From KLAP211 sp964650085 (GTDB taxonomy: Bacteria > Patescibacteriota > Dojkabacteria > J137): 15,779 nucleotides of DNA. Location of the stretch: contig CAZYSE010000025.1 in the NCBI GenBank assembly GCA_964650085.1, forward strand, positions 1 through 15,779, given 5' to 3'. Both the position numbers and the translations under genes were made by a program. Of the stretch, positions 1 to 6,866 are shown one piece after another. Numbering within the stretch: position 1 is the stretch's first letter; each line of letters begins with the position of its first letter. Under the pieces are notes generated by a model. That model did not search any database and was not told where the DNA came from. It worked only from the letters and a program-made list of their open reading frames with translations.

Positions 1-854
1 GAGTAGCTTACTTTTCCAACATTTTTAAATAATCCAGAATCTAGAATTTTATTTAAGAAACTTTCAAAGTTGATTACGTAAGCAACAATACAGCTGAAAC
101 ATAAACCAACGATCAAGAAGAAAGAGTTCGTAGTAACTATAGGAATCTTATTGGCCCAAACTATCATTGCTAGCACTATTGTTATACTTGAAATAATTGT
201 TCCAATAGTCATCCACTTTTTGTTGTATTGGAACTTCTTGAACTCTAAATATGCAATTACTGCTCCAAAAAAGAACGAAGCAAATCTCCCAGGCTCAGGT
301 AACGTAAGAGTGTTTGTGCTATCGAGAATTACAAACATTGCCGAAGTAACTAAAGCTGTTGTTATTAGTATTCGGAAAAAATATTTGAATTTAAACCTCT
401 TATAAATAATAAATATATAAAATATTATTAAGTAAAATAGTAACTCCCAATTTAGTGTCCAGGCAACGTAGTTGTACTGTGGGACATTCTGAAGTAATGG
501 CACAATAAAAAACAAGTTTAAAATAAATCCTATTATCGCAAAGTTGTTAAAAGTTAAGATTGAAAGCACAAAAAAGTTTGCTGGCAACAACCTTTTGAAG
601 CGAAACTTTATAAAATCTACAAAAGAGTACTGATTTTTTAACAAGGATCTAAATATCAAAAACCCGCTTAATACAAAGAATAAATCTACCCCAATATGGC
701 CAGACTGTAGGAATTTTATAATCCCGACGATAATGGGATTTTCGAATGTAGAATAGTTCGCGTAATCAATAAGAAAATGTAGGTTGAAAACCAGTACAGC
801 ACCTACAGCCCTCAAGCCATCAATAGAAGAAAGGTGTTTTTTGATATTTTCCAT
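1..854 (-). CDS. Acyltransferase-3 family membrane protein, 3' end cut by window edge
   Basis: The minus strand is open from an ATG at 854 to the window edge (284 codons, no stop), so the C-terminus is missing; family members usually run about 340-400 residues. The N-terminus reads IDGLRAVGAVLVFNLHF (residues 11-27), which is the family signature with R15 and the presumed catalytic H26. It is followed by GHIGVDLFFVLSGFLI (52-67), a basic RFKRLLP segment and AWTLNWELLFY, all in typical order for acyltransferase 3. Several hydrophobic membrane segments follow. Family members are multi-span inner-membrane proteins that transfer acetyl or other acyl groups onto exported glycans or lipids; the substrate here cannot be told. 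There is no Shine-Dalgarno sequence. The family call is firm, the specific role is not. Confidence 0.9.
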   Translation of the reverse strand, partial: MENIKKHLSSIDGLRAVGAVLVFNLHFLIDYANYSTFENPIIVGIIKFLQSGHIGVDLFFVLSGFLIFRSLLKNQYSFVDFIKFRFKRLLPANFFVLSILTFNNFAIIGFILNLFFIVPLLQNVPQYNYVAWTLNWELLFYLIIFYIFIIYKRFKFKYFFRILITTALVTSAMFVILDSTNTLTLPEPGRFASFFFGAVIAYLEFKKFQYNKKWMTIGTIISSITIVLAMIVWANKIPIVTTNSFFLIVGLCFSCIVAYVINFESFLNKILDSGLFKNVGKVSY

Positions 855-860
855 GGCCGT

Positions 861-869
861 ATTCTAACA
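861..869 (-). promoter_or_regulatory. Possible extended -10 promoter for the acyltransferase gene
   Basis: Read on the minus strand this is TGTTAGAAT, an extended -10 (TGn plus TAGAAT), with no good -35. It lies only six bases before the ATG, so transcription would begin at or next to the start codon, giving a leaderless or nearly leaderless mRNA. Tentative. Confidence 0.3.
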
Positions 870-984
870 CTATTGCCGTAAATAACTATTAAATTTAGTA
901 TCAAAGAAACTATAGGTATTTTAGAAACGAATTGCTGGCTAGGGAAACTTGTTTGCTTTATCTATTTAATAAAGTACACGAATA

Positions 985-1701
985 TTACTTAAGATACTCA
1001 ACATCCTTCCCAAAAACCTCAACCATTCTATCAAACCATGCAGCTAATCCATTGGCATACTCGCAATAGAAGCAATTTAATTTATGAGCAAACTTCAACT
1101 TTGGAAGTCTCCATCTATCAACTACAACAAATTTCTTTCGTGTAACTTTAGATTTGAGTCCTGCAGCTGGAAAGTATGTGTGATAAATGATGATTAACAT
1201 TGCATCACAAATCAAAATTGGAAGAACCATCCCAAATATTGCAAAGATCGCAATCCAATCTAGAATGAAGTTTCTATATACTAAATTTTTGTCTTGCTGA
1301 ACTATAAGATTTCCGGTTCTTTCAATAACTTCTTGAGTTGATGCACCATCAGGATCGTTTTTTGTATCCTCGTCAAATAACCTAGCACTATAAAAATTCT
1401 TTTGATGAGCCTGATTAGAAGCAGGATGCCAATGCTTTATCGCGCAAGAAAAAATCTCTGTTTGTGCTGCTAATGCTTTTATATATTTATTAGTAACGTA
1501 AAAGTATACAAAAATGAAGTAATTGAGAGAAATTCTCGTGCTATCAACATCGTGAGTATATTTTCTATAGAAATCTGCTTTCTTAAGCTTAGGTATCCCG
1601 TGAATCGAAAAATAAATCATCTGATAGATTCGAATTGATAAGTCACAAAATGCTAGAGGGATGATGAATAAGTATAGGAGCGGTAATAATAAATATTTCA
1701 T
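985..1701 (-). CDS. Conserved membrane protein of unknown function with CxYC motif, apparently internally duplicated
   Basis: A 238-residue protein with a hydrophobic N-terminus (about 1-30) and a second membrane segment (about 148-176). The C-terminal part has RWRLPKL (196-202) and KLNCFYCEYANG (207-218) with C210 and C213. I recall these from a widespread uncharacterised bacterial membrane-protein family in which that motif is followed closely by a TEQYWCPIKH-like stretch. Here the matching stretch, TEIFSCAIKH (81-90), lies in the N-terminal half, before the Cys pair rather than after it. Each half has a membrane segment followed by part of the motif set, so the protein looks like two copies that kept complementary parts, or a permuted version. 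Cys and His pairs might bind metal, but this is unproven. The ATG at 1701 has a matching promoter about 20 nt upstream of it. Function unknown. Confidence 0.75.
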   Translation of the reverse strand: MKYLLLPLLYLFIIPLAFCDLSIRIYQMIYFSIHGIPKLKKADFYRKYTHDVDSTRISLNYFIFVYFYVTNKYIKALAAQTEIFSCAIKHWHPASNQAHQKNFYSARLFDEDTKNDPDGASTQEVIERTGNLIVQQDKNLVYRNFILDWIAIFAIFGMVLPILICDAMLIIIYHTYFPAAGLKSKVTRKKFVVVDRWRLPKLKFAHKLNCFYCEYANGLAAWFDRMVEVFGKDVEYLK

Positions 1702-1727
1702 TAAAGGTTAATAAACATTATTTTTAA

Positions 1728-1756
1728 AGTATAAATTAATTTAGAAGCTGAGTAAA
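1728..1756 (-). promoter_or_regulatory. Predicted sigma-70-type promoter of the CxYC membrane protein
   Basis: Minus-strand TTTACT (1756-1751), a 17-bp spacer and TATACT (1733-1728). The expected start near 1721 leaves about 20 nt before the ATG at 1701. It is back to back with the divergent promoter of the DUF1761 gene. Confidence 0.55.
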
Positions 1757-1785
1757 TTGACAACAAATACTCCTCTATATAAAAT
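1757..1785 (+). promoter_or_regulatory. Predicted sigma-70-type promoter of the DUF1761 gene
   Basis: TTGACA (1757-1762), a 17-bp spacer and TAAAAT (1780-1785). The -35 is a perfect consensus and the -10 matches 5 of 6 positions. The expected start near 1792 leaves about 21 nt before the ATG at 1813. Its -35 directly abuts the -35 of the opposite-strand promoter. Confidence 0.7.
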
Positions 1786-1812
1786 TCAACTAATATCTAT
1801 TACCTCTATCAA

Positions 1813-2208
1813 ATGGACGTTAACTTAGTAGCTGTATTTCTTGCTGCTCTCTCCGCTTTCTTTATTGGATTTGTTTGGTACACAATAGTTTTTGCAAAAC
1901 CATGGAAGGAAGAAATTGGCATGGGAGACGCTGGTTCTGATGTTCAACCACCTAGTATGGGAAAGCTATTAATTGGATCATTTCTTCTAGAACTAGGAAT
2001 GGCATTTGTAATGGCAAGATTCTTTATCGGAACTGCCGAGGCACTTGGAGGATTAAAAGCTGGATTCTTAATTGGGTTAACTTTAGTTGGATTTTCGTTT
2101 GGAGTTAACTATTTGTTTGAAGGTAAGTCTTTAAGACATTGGTTAATTAATGCTGCTTACGTTACAGTAGTTTTTTCTACAATGGGATTGATAATTGGTG
2201 CATTTTAA
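1813..2208 (+). CDS. DUF1761 family small membrane protein
   Basis: A 131-residue, very hydrophobic protein with four predicted membrane segments at about 4-27, 50-71, 80-100 and 109-130. The first segment ends in GFVWYTIVFAKPWKEEIG, which is the typical start of DUF1761 proteins (a first helix ending in WY.. then a short KxW loop), and the overall length fits the family. The biochemical role of DUF1761 is not known. The ATG at 1813 follows a good promoter and has no Shine-Dalgarno sequence. It converges with the glycosyltransferase gene, with 26 bases between stops and no clear terminator. Family call fairly secure, function unknown. Confidence 0.8.
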   Translation: MDVNLVAVFLAALSAFFIGFVWYTIVFAKPWKEEIGMGDAGSDVQPPSMGKLLIGSFLLELGMAFVMARFFIGTAEALGGLKAGFLIGLTLVGFSFGVNYLFEGKSLRHWLINAAYVTVVFSTMGLIIGAF

Positions 2209-2234
2209 GAAAACTTCGTGATTGTTGATACACA

Positions 2235-3761
2235 TCAGCTCGCTCCTGAAATAGCTGTGGACATCAAAAACAAGTTGTTGGTAGGTACGTGAGTTGAGGA
2301 GGTATCCATAGATTGGTGACCCTCCTCTACAGCGTTTTTCTCCACCCAAGTTAATACTCTGTATAGATCTTCGCCTATATCTTCTGTAAAGTAGTCACCT
2401 ACTGCTGTCGTGTCTCTATTTGTCCTAATTTTCTGTCTGATAGATAAAAGCATTTTGTGTTCTTCTAGGTCTTCGGAAATGTATAAAGCAGGATTAGTTG
2501 TATCTTCTAAGAGACTAATTACAAATTTATAAGTTTCCTTGCTGCTAGTTAAGTATTTTAACAACCAAAACTTATACCCAGTTTCTTCTAACCCTACCTC
2601 CTTAGCTATGTCTAGCAATATTTGTAACGCTGCAAAGTATGTCATCCCATTATTAGCTGTAGTTAACTCATCACAATCAACAAGAACAACCCCAAATGTA
2701 GTAATAGCTTCTTCGCTGGGATGATTTCTTGCTACTCTATCCAACAATTGGGTATCGTACGAGAAATTATGAGCTTTTCCAGGTGCTTCCAAGGTTTCTT
2801 TTAAGACAAGAGGTCTGAAGAATTTGTATCCTGATTGAGTATCTGCGGGCACTGTAGGTTGGAGTGTAGATTTCCTTAAGAAACCAACAATTTGTTTTAA
2901 TCTGATTAAACCTTGAGTTCTATGTGATGTTTGTGATGTAGCTTTCGCAGGTTCGATGTATGTTAACTCATGTTGTCTGCTTGCAGTCATTACTTTAATG
3001 TTTGGATTGCTCAACATCTCATTTAGTGGGATACCAGCCATTGTCATAGAGTATGAACTGTCTGCATCGACATAACCTATAATTGTTTTATCAAGGTTGC
3101 CAGCATTATCTGCATCTATTAAAGCTTCAGCAAACCCTAAGCATAACGCGCCTCCTCTAATGGATTCATTTTTTTTAATGATCGTTTCTATAGCTTTGTA
3201 CCTTAATGATTCTGTTTTTTGTTCACTCAAAGCATCGCCTAGGAAATGTACTTCAACATGTTCGGAAAGATTGTTATCTGCAATTAATTGTTCAACATAT
3301 TTCCCACTTTCATGATCACAAATATCATCTACGTATCTGAGTTTAAATGTTACTTTGGAGTCTCTGGTTAACCATTCAAGCTCTTTATATTTTCTCAATA
3401 GGGAGTCTTCACCATTAATATCTACAGGTAGTGTGTTTACCCCAAGAGTTACAGTACTACCTTGCCTTGGAGCCAATCGGATCTTCTCGTGGTACACCGG
3501 AACAATCATTTCTAAATGCAATGGATCTTGAATTTGGAGAATATGCAACCTAGAGATGGCAGCCTTTAAAATTAAGTGTTCTATAGTCCTAGGCTTCGAA
3601 CCAGGATTTAGGAGCATCTCGCTTTCGAAGTTTAGTAAGCTAGCAACCGTATGCACAGAATTTGAGCATATTTTGTCTGCTTCTACGAAAATTGCTTCTA
3701 ATGCTTGGGATGTCCTAACATCAGAATACTTTAAATTTAGGTCAATTTGATTATCGAACAA
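2235..3761 (-). CDS. Cytosolic GT-A glycosyltransferase (family 2-like) with C-terminal extension
   Basis: A 508-residue protein without membrane segments. It carries divergent hallmarks of GT2 enzymes in order: MIVPVYHE (85-92), the first beta-strand of the nucleotide-sugar fold; RYVDDICDHESG (142-153), matching the VDDGSxDGT region; VDADSS (231-236), the metal-binding DxD; DTQSGYKFF (307-315), which resembles the DTQxGFKxF of dolichyl-phosphate glucosyltransferase-like enzymes; and NFSYDTQLL (332-340). About 150 residues follow the catalytic domain and match nothing I recognise, as does a roughly 80-residue helical N-terminal stretch. The start is TTG at 3761: an in-frame stop lies just upstream, no ATG occurs before residue 49, and a near-ideal promoter sits 24 bases upstream. 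It ends in TGA. Donor and acceptor unknown; a nucleotide-sugar transferase of the cell envelope is likely. Confidence 0.75.
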   Translation of the reverse strand: MFDNQIDLNLKYSDVRTSQALEAIFVEADKICSNSVHTVASLLNFESEMLLNPGSKPRTIEHLILKAAISRLHILQIQDPLHLEMIVPVYHEKIRLAPRQGSTVTLGVNTLPVDINGEDSLLRKYKELEWLTRDSKVTFKLRYVDDICDHESGKYVEQLIADNNLSEHVEVHFLGDALSEQKTESLRYKAIETIIKKNESIRGGALCLGFAEALIDADNAGNLDKTIIGYVDADSSYSMTMAGIPLNEMLSNPNIKVMTASRQHELTYIEPAKATSQTSHRTQGLIRLKQIVGFLRKSTLQPTVPADTQSGYKFFRPLVLKETLEAPGKAHNFSYDTQLLDRVARNHPSEEAITTFGVVLVDCDELTTANNGMTYFAALQILLDIAKEVGLEETGYKFWLLKYLTSSKETYKFVISLLEDTTNPALYISEDLEEHKMLLSIRQKIRTNRDTTAVGDYFTEDIGEDLYRVLTWVEKNAVEEGHQSMDTSSTHVPTNNLFLMSTAISGAS

Positions 3762-3784
3762 TTTATTTATTTTAAGAAAATTTA

Positions 3785-3813
3785 ATTATACCACTTGAAC
3801 ATTCTGTCATCAA
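3785..3813 (-). promoter_or_regulatory. Strong predicted promoter of the glycosyltransferase gene
   Basis: Minus-strand TTGATG (3813-3808), a 17-bp spacer and perfect TATAAT (3790-3785), with TGG directly before the -10 (an extended -10). The start would be near 3778, about 17 nt before the TTG codon at 3761, which supports that rare start. Confidence 0.7.
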
Positions 3814-3824
3814 TAATTAATGAC
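3806..3824. repeat. Inverted repeat between divergent promoters
   Basis: GTCAT (3806-3810) and ATGAC (3820-3824) form a 5-bp inverted repeat around nine AT-rich bases, overlapping the -35 of the minus-strand promoter and lying upstream of the plus-strand one. It could be an operator for both genes. The arms are short, so chance is possible. Confidence 0.3.
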
Positions 3825-3837
3825 GAAGTTATTTGGC

Positions 3838-3865
3838 TTGACTTACAGATTCATTTGTTTATAAT
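3838..3865 (+). promoter_or_regulatory. Strong predicted promoter of the guanylate-kinase-like gene
   Basis: TTGACT (3838-3843), a 16-bp spacer and perfect TATAAT (3860-3865). The expected start near 3872 leaves a leader of about 20 nt before the ATG at 3892. Confidence 0.7.
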
Positions 3866-3891
3866 CAATCGATAATTATTTCACACCTAAT

Positions 3892-5022
3892 ATGACCGAT
3901 TTACCAAAATTTCCAGCAATTAATGAGGAGCAAGTAATCTCTGAAATCGAGAGTTTTGACACCAAACCTGAAATTAAAGAATGGCTTAAGCAAAATGCTC
4001 AGTATTTACTATCTTTATTGCAAGTATACATTGATGAGCCAGACACTTTTGGTTTGGCGCAAGAATTAAGAGATAACCCAATACTAATTCTAAGAACTGT
4101 ATTACTATCGTCTGAGACTCTCTACACTTACCAACTTGCTTATAATGAGGCATTATTGGAGTTAGCATCAGCTAACGGAATTGTATTTGAGGATATTGAA
4201 GATATTCCTGCTCTATTGCAGTCTATTTCTTTAGAAAGAGAAGGCAAAAAAGCAAAAGAAGACTTAAATAATGGAGGTAAACTAGCTATAGCTTTAAGTG
4301 GAAGCGGAGCTTCGGGTAAAGGAACTCTTGGTAAACGAACAGGTATGAAAAGAGTAGTGAACTTTACAACTAGACCAGCAAGACCAGGAGAAAAGCACGA
4401 TGTAGATTACCATTATATCGATCATATAAATCCAAATATCAAATTTGATGCCCAAGCGGGTACTGGATTAGATAAAGATACAGGATTTAATATTGTCGAT
4501 ATTATTGACGGAGAACCTGTTTATGAAAAAGATGAAAGTGGAGAACCTATTGATTACTTTGCAAAATACGGCCCATATCTTGTAAGTGTTCACAGAAAAG
4601 GTAGAGCTAAACACGGTACCTCAATCGAAGAGTTCGAAACTATGTACGAAAGCGGCGAGTCTGCGGTCTTTTTCGAACACGGACCTGAGCAAGTTTTAGA
4701 AGCAGGAGAAAAATTACCAGAGGCAATACCAAATGCTAGAGTGTTACCTGTGTGCATTTTGCCACCAAAATCTGGAATTTTACCTTTAGCTATGAGAATA
4801 GCTGTACGAACTTATGGAGATCTTGAACATAAAGACACATCTACAGAATCTTACAAGATAAAGGATTCTTACTTAGATTCAACAATTGGACTTGGTCAAA
4901 TCGAAGAACTAAAGATGTCAGCTAAGTACATTCAGGGAGCAAAGCCATTAGGAGTTGCGTATATCGTAAATGATAATCTACAGGAAGCAGTAGAAGCCTT
5001 CAAAAGCTTAATCACTGCATAA
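3892..5022 (+). CDS. Guanylate kinase-like protein with helical N-terminal domain
   Basis: A 376-residue protein, almost twice the length of ordinary guanylate kinase (about 200). Residues 1-130 are charged and helical and match no family I know. From 131 on it follows the guanylate-kinase order: P-loop GSGASGKGT (137-145); NFTTRPARPGE and DYHYI (157-176), matching the GMP-binding TTRxPRxGE...DYHF region; HGTSIEEFE (241-249), like YGTSxEE; VCILPP (287-292), like IFILPP; and YIVNDNLQEAVEAF (357-370), the usual C-terminal strand and helix. The stretch between P-loop and TTR is only about 13 residues, so the first helix is shortened, and an insert of about 50 residues follows DYHYI. It may phosphorylate GMP or another (d)NMP, or be a repurposed nucleotide-binding protein. 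Divergent from the glycosyltransferase; ends at a hairpin before pyrG. I do not use the symbol gmk because of the odd architecture. Confidence 0.75.
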   Translation: MTDLPKFPAINEEQVISEIESFDTKPEIKEWLKQNAQYLLSLLQVYIDEPDTFGLAQELRDNPILILRTVLLSSETLYTYQLAYNEALLELASANGIVFEDIEDIPALLQSISLEREGKKAKEDLNNGGKLAIALSGSGASGKGTLGKRTGMKRVVNFTTRPARPGEKHDVDYHYIDHINPNIKFDAQAGTGLDKDTGFNIVDIIDGEPVYEKDESGEPIDYFAKYGPYLVSVHRKGRAKHGTSIEEFETMYESGESAVFFEHGPEQVLEAGEKLPEAIPNARVLPVCILPPKSGILPLAMRIAVRTYGDLEHKDTSTESYKIKDSYLDSTIGLGQIEELKMSAKYIQGAKPLGVAYIVNDNLQEAVEAFKSLITA

Positions 5023-5025
5023 AGT

Positions 5026-5067
5026 TTAGAATAGTATCCTAAGCAAATCGTTTAGGATACTTTCTAA
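5026..5067. terminator. Hairpin between converging genes, probable bidirectional terminator
   Basis: AGTATCCTAA (5033-5042) pairs perfectly with TTAGGATACT (5052-5061) around a 9-base loop. Beyond one bulged T (5032), TTAGAA (5026-5031) pairs with TTCTAA (5062-5067), giving 16 bp in all. It lies exactly between two converging stop codons. The T-rich tail is weak on both sides. Confidence 0.65.
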
Positions 5068-5071
5068 CTTA

Positions 5072-6724
5072 TTAACCAACCTTCAAACCAGCTTTCAGCA
5101 ACTCTAAAAATAGCGGATGCGCTTTTAATAAGTAGCTCTTGTATTCGGGATGTGCTTGAGTTCCTACAAAGAAGGGATGTATTTTCCTGTCTAGTTCGAT
5201 GAATTCTACTAACTCTCCATCTACTGATGTGCCAGAAATATGCATTCCATTTTTCTCAAATTCGTCTCGGTAGACATTATTAAACTCATAACGATGTCGG
5301 TGCCTTTCTGTAATCAGACTCTTTTTAATATTTTTGAATGCGCTATGTTTCTTGTATGCATTAAATACTAGTGAACCTTCTTTAACTACACAATCCCAGC
5401 CACCTAATCGGATCGTTCCTCCATATTGATTCTTTTCCAGATACTCTTTTTGATTTGGCATTATGTGAATCACATGATTCTTGCTTTTTGCATTTACTTC
5501 TTCAGAATTAGCATCTTTATGACCTAATACGTTTCTTGCAAACTCAATAGCAGCCATCTGCATGCCGTAGCAAAGCCCTAAGTATGGAATTTTGTTATTA
5601 CGAACAAATTCAATTGTTTTAATTTTGCCTTCACTTCCTCTGCTTCCCCAACCTTGCGGAACAATTATACAGTCAAAATCCTTCAGCATATTTAAAGACT
5701 TCTTGTTTTTTTCAAAACTCTCAGAAGGAATCATCGTAATAATGGGCTTAGCTCCTAGCTCTCCAGCAGCGTGTTTAATAGCTTCTAGTACAGAAATGTA
5801 AGTATCCATATGCGCACCACTTCCATGAGTTATATATTTGCCTACGATCCCAACCTTTATCTGCTTCTTCGAAGACTTCAAGGCTTTGACGAATTTTTCG
5901 AGTTTATCGTCATTGTGTTTTTTGACTTTTAGTCCAAACAATTTCAAAATCTTTTGATCAAACTTTTCGTGTTTAAATCTCAAAGGTATGTCGTAAATAC
6001 TTTCTAGATCTGGATTATCAATTATATTTTCAATATCTATAAAGCACCTTTTGGCAATAGATTCCTTTCTTGGCTCATCGATTGGAATTTCGTTTCTTGT
6101 AATAATAAAGTCCGGAACTATTCCTACTGCTCTTAGATTTGATACGGCATGCTGGGTTGGTTTTGTTTTCAGCTCACCTACAGATCTTAGAAATGGCAAG
6201 TATGTAACCATTATATACACAGCTTCGGACTCTTTGCCAATTTCCCGTGCTGCGTGTAGAAATGGGAGGTTTTCAACATCGCCTGTTGTGCCACCAATTT
6301 CGACTAATACAAAGTCTTCGTCTTTAATATTTTCCCGAATCATTAATTTGATCTCATTAATCATATCTGGGAATATTTCTACGTCTCGTCCGCCGTAACT
6401 CATCTGCCTCTCTTTGCTGATGATCCGTTCGTAAACTTTACCAGAAGTAATATTATTTTTTTTGGAAAACGAATACTGAAGAAAACGTTCATAGTTACCT
6501 AAGTCTTGATCAATTTCTCCACCATCTTCTGTAACATAGACTTCTCCATGTTCAGCTGGGCGCATAAGACCTGCATCAATGTTCAAATATGGATCAATTT
6601 TAACGGCAGTGACTTTATAACCTTGTTCTTTTAGAAGATACCCAAGCGAAGCAGTAGCAATTCCTTTGCCAACTCCGGACAAAACACCACCGCATACAAA
6701 TATGAATTTAGGACTTTTGGACAT
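5072..6724 (-). CDS. pyrG: CTP synthase
   Basis: A 550-residue protein of normal length for CTP synthase, the cytosolic enzyme that makes CTP from UTP, ATP and glutamine. The synthetase domain (about 1-270) has GGVLSGVGKGIATASL (12-27, ATP loop), DPYLNIDAG (44-52), HGEVYVTEDGGEID (59-72), VEIGGTTGDVE (141-151) and GELKTKPTQHAV (183-194). The glutaminase domain (about 290-550) has the nucleophile C385 in GLCYGMQ, the HRHRYEFNN segment, and H525 and E527 in TQAHPEYKS. The oxyanion-loop region reads PQGWGSRGSEGK (356-367), where most family members have PGGFGxRG. The 'ANSEE' and 'GTQAHPE' segments also differ slightly from the bacterial consensus; the catalytic triad is nevertheless intact. Divergent from the beta-helix gene; converges with the guanylate-kinase-like gene. 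Confidence 0.97.
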   Translation of the reverse strand: MSKSPKFIFVCGGVLSGVGKGIATASLGYLLKEQGYKVTAVKIDPYLNIDAGLMRPAEHGEVYVTEDGGEIDQDLGNYERFLQYSFSKKNNITSGKVYERIISKERQMSYGGRDVEIFPDMINEIKLMIRENIKDEDFVLVEIGGTTGDVENLPFLHAAREIGKESEAVYIMVTYLPFLRSVGELKTKPTQHAVSNLRAVGIVPDFIITRNEIPIDEPRKESIAKRCFIDIENIIDNPDLESIYDIPLRFKHEKFDQKILKLFGLKVKKHNDDKLEKFVKALKSSKKQIKVGIVGKYITHGSGAHMDTYISVLEAIKHAAGELGAKPIITMIPSESFEKNKKSLNMLKDFDCIIVPQGWGSRGSEGKIKTIEFVRNNKIPYLGLCYGMQMAAIEFARNVLGHKDANSEEVNAKSKNHVIHIMPNQKEYLEKNQYGGTIRLGGWDCVVKEGSLVFNAYKKHSAFKNIKKSLITERHRHRYEFNNVYRDEFEKNGMHISGTSVDGELVEFIELDRKIHPFFVGTQAHPEYKSYLLKAHPLFLELLKAGLKVG

Positions 6725-6746
6725 AGCTGAAGATTAAAAACTATGT

Positions 6747-6832
6747 AATTCATCTTATAAAACAAGGAGTAAATTGAATAGATGCTATAGTAAATATCTT
6801 GACATGTGTCCTTGTCATATCTAAGATGAATT
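6747..6832. repeat. 11-bp perfect inverted repeat in the pyrG / beta-helix divergent region
   Basis: AATTCATCTTA (6747-6757) and TAAGATGAATT (6822-6832) are exact reverse complements, 64 bases apart. The right copy contains the candidate -10 TAAGAT of the plus-strand promoter, and the left copy offers TATAAG/TAAGAT on the minus strand for pyrG. It may be a shared operator or mirrored promoter parts. Confidence 0.5.
6799..6827 (+). promoter_or_regulatory. Predicted promoter of the beta-helix protein gene
   Basis: Perfect TTGACA (6799-6804), 17-bp spacer, TAAGAT (6822-6827, 4 of 6). The -35 lies in GACATGTGTC, a near-palindrome (GACA/TGTC), and TGACA/TGTCA (6800-6804, 6813-6817) flank it, hinting at a repressor site. 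A second -10 candidate, TATAAT at 6838-6843, would give a leader near 17 nt, but its -35 is poor. Confidence 0.5.
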
Positions 6833-6866
6833 ATAAATATAATATTGTACTTATAATTATTTACCT

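Noticed and set aside
151..405. Plus-strand open frame near the left end
   Set aside because: It is antisense to the acyltransferase-3 gene, whose motifs are unmistakable on the minus strand.
2143..2349. Minus-strand open frame across the DUF1761/glycosyltransferase junction
   Set aside because: It overlaps both real genes in other frames and has no recognisable protein features.
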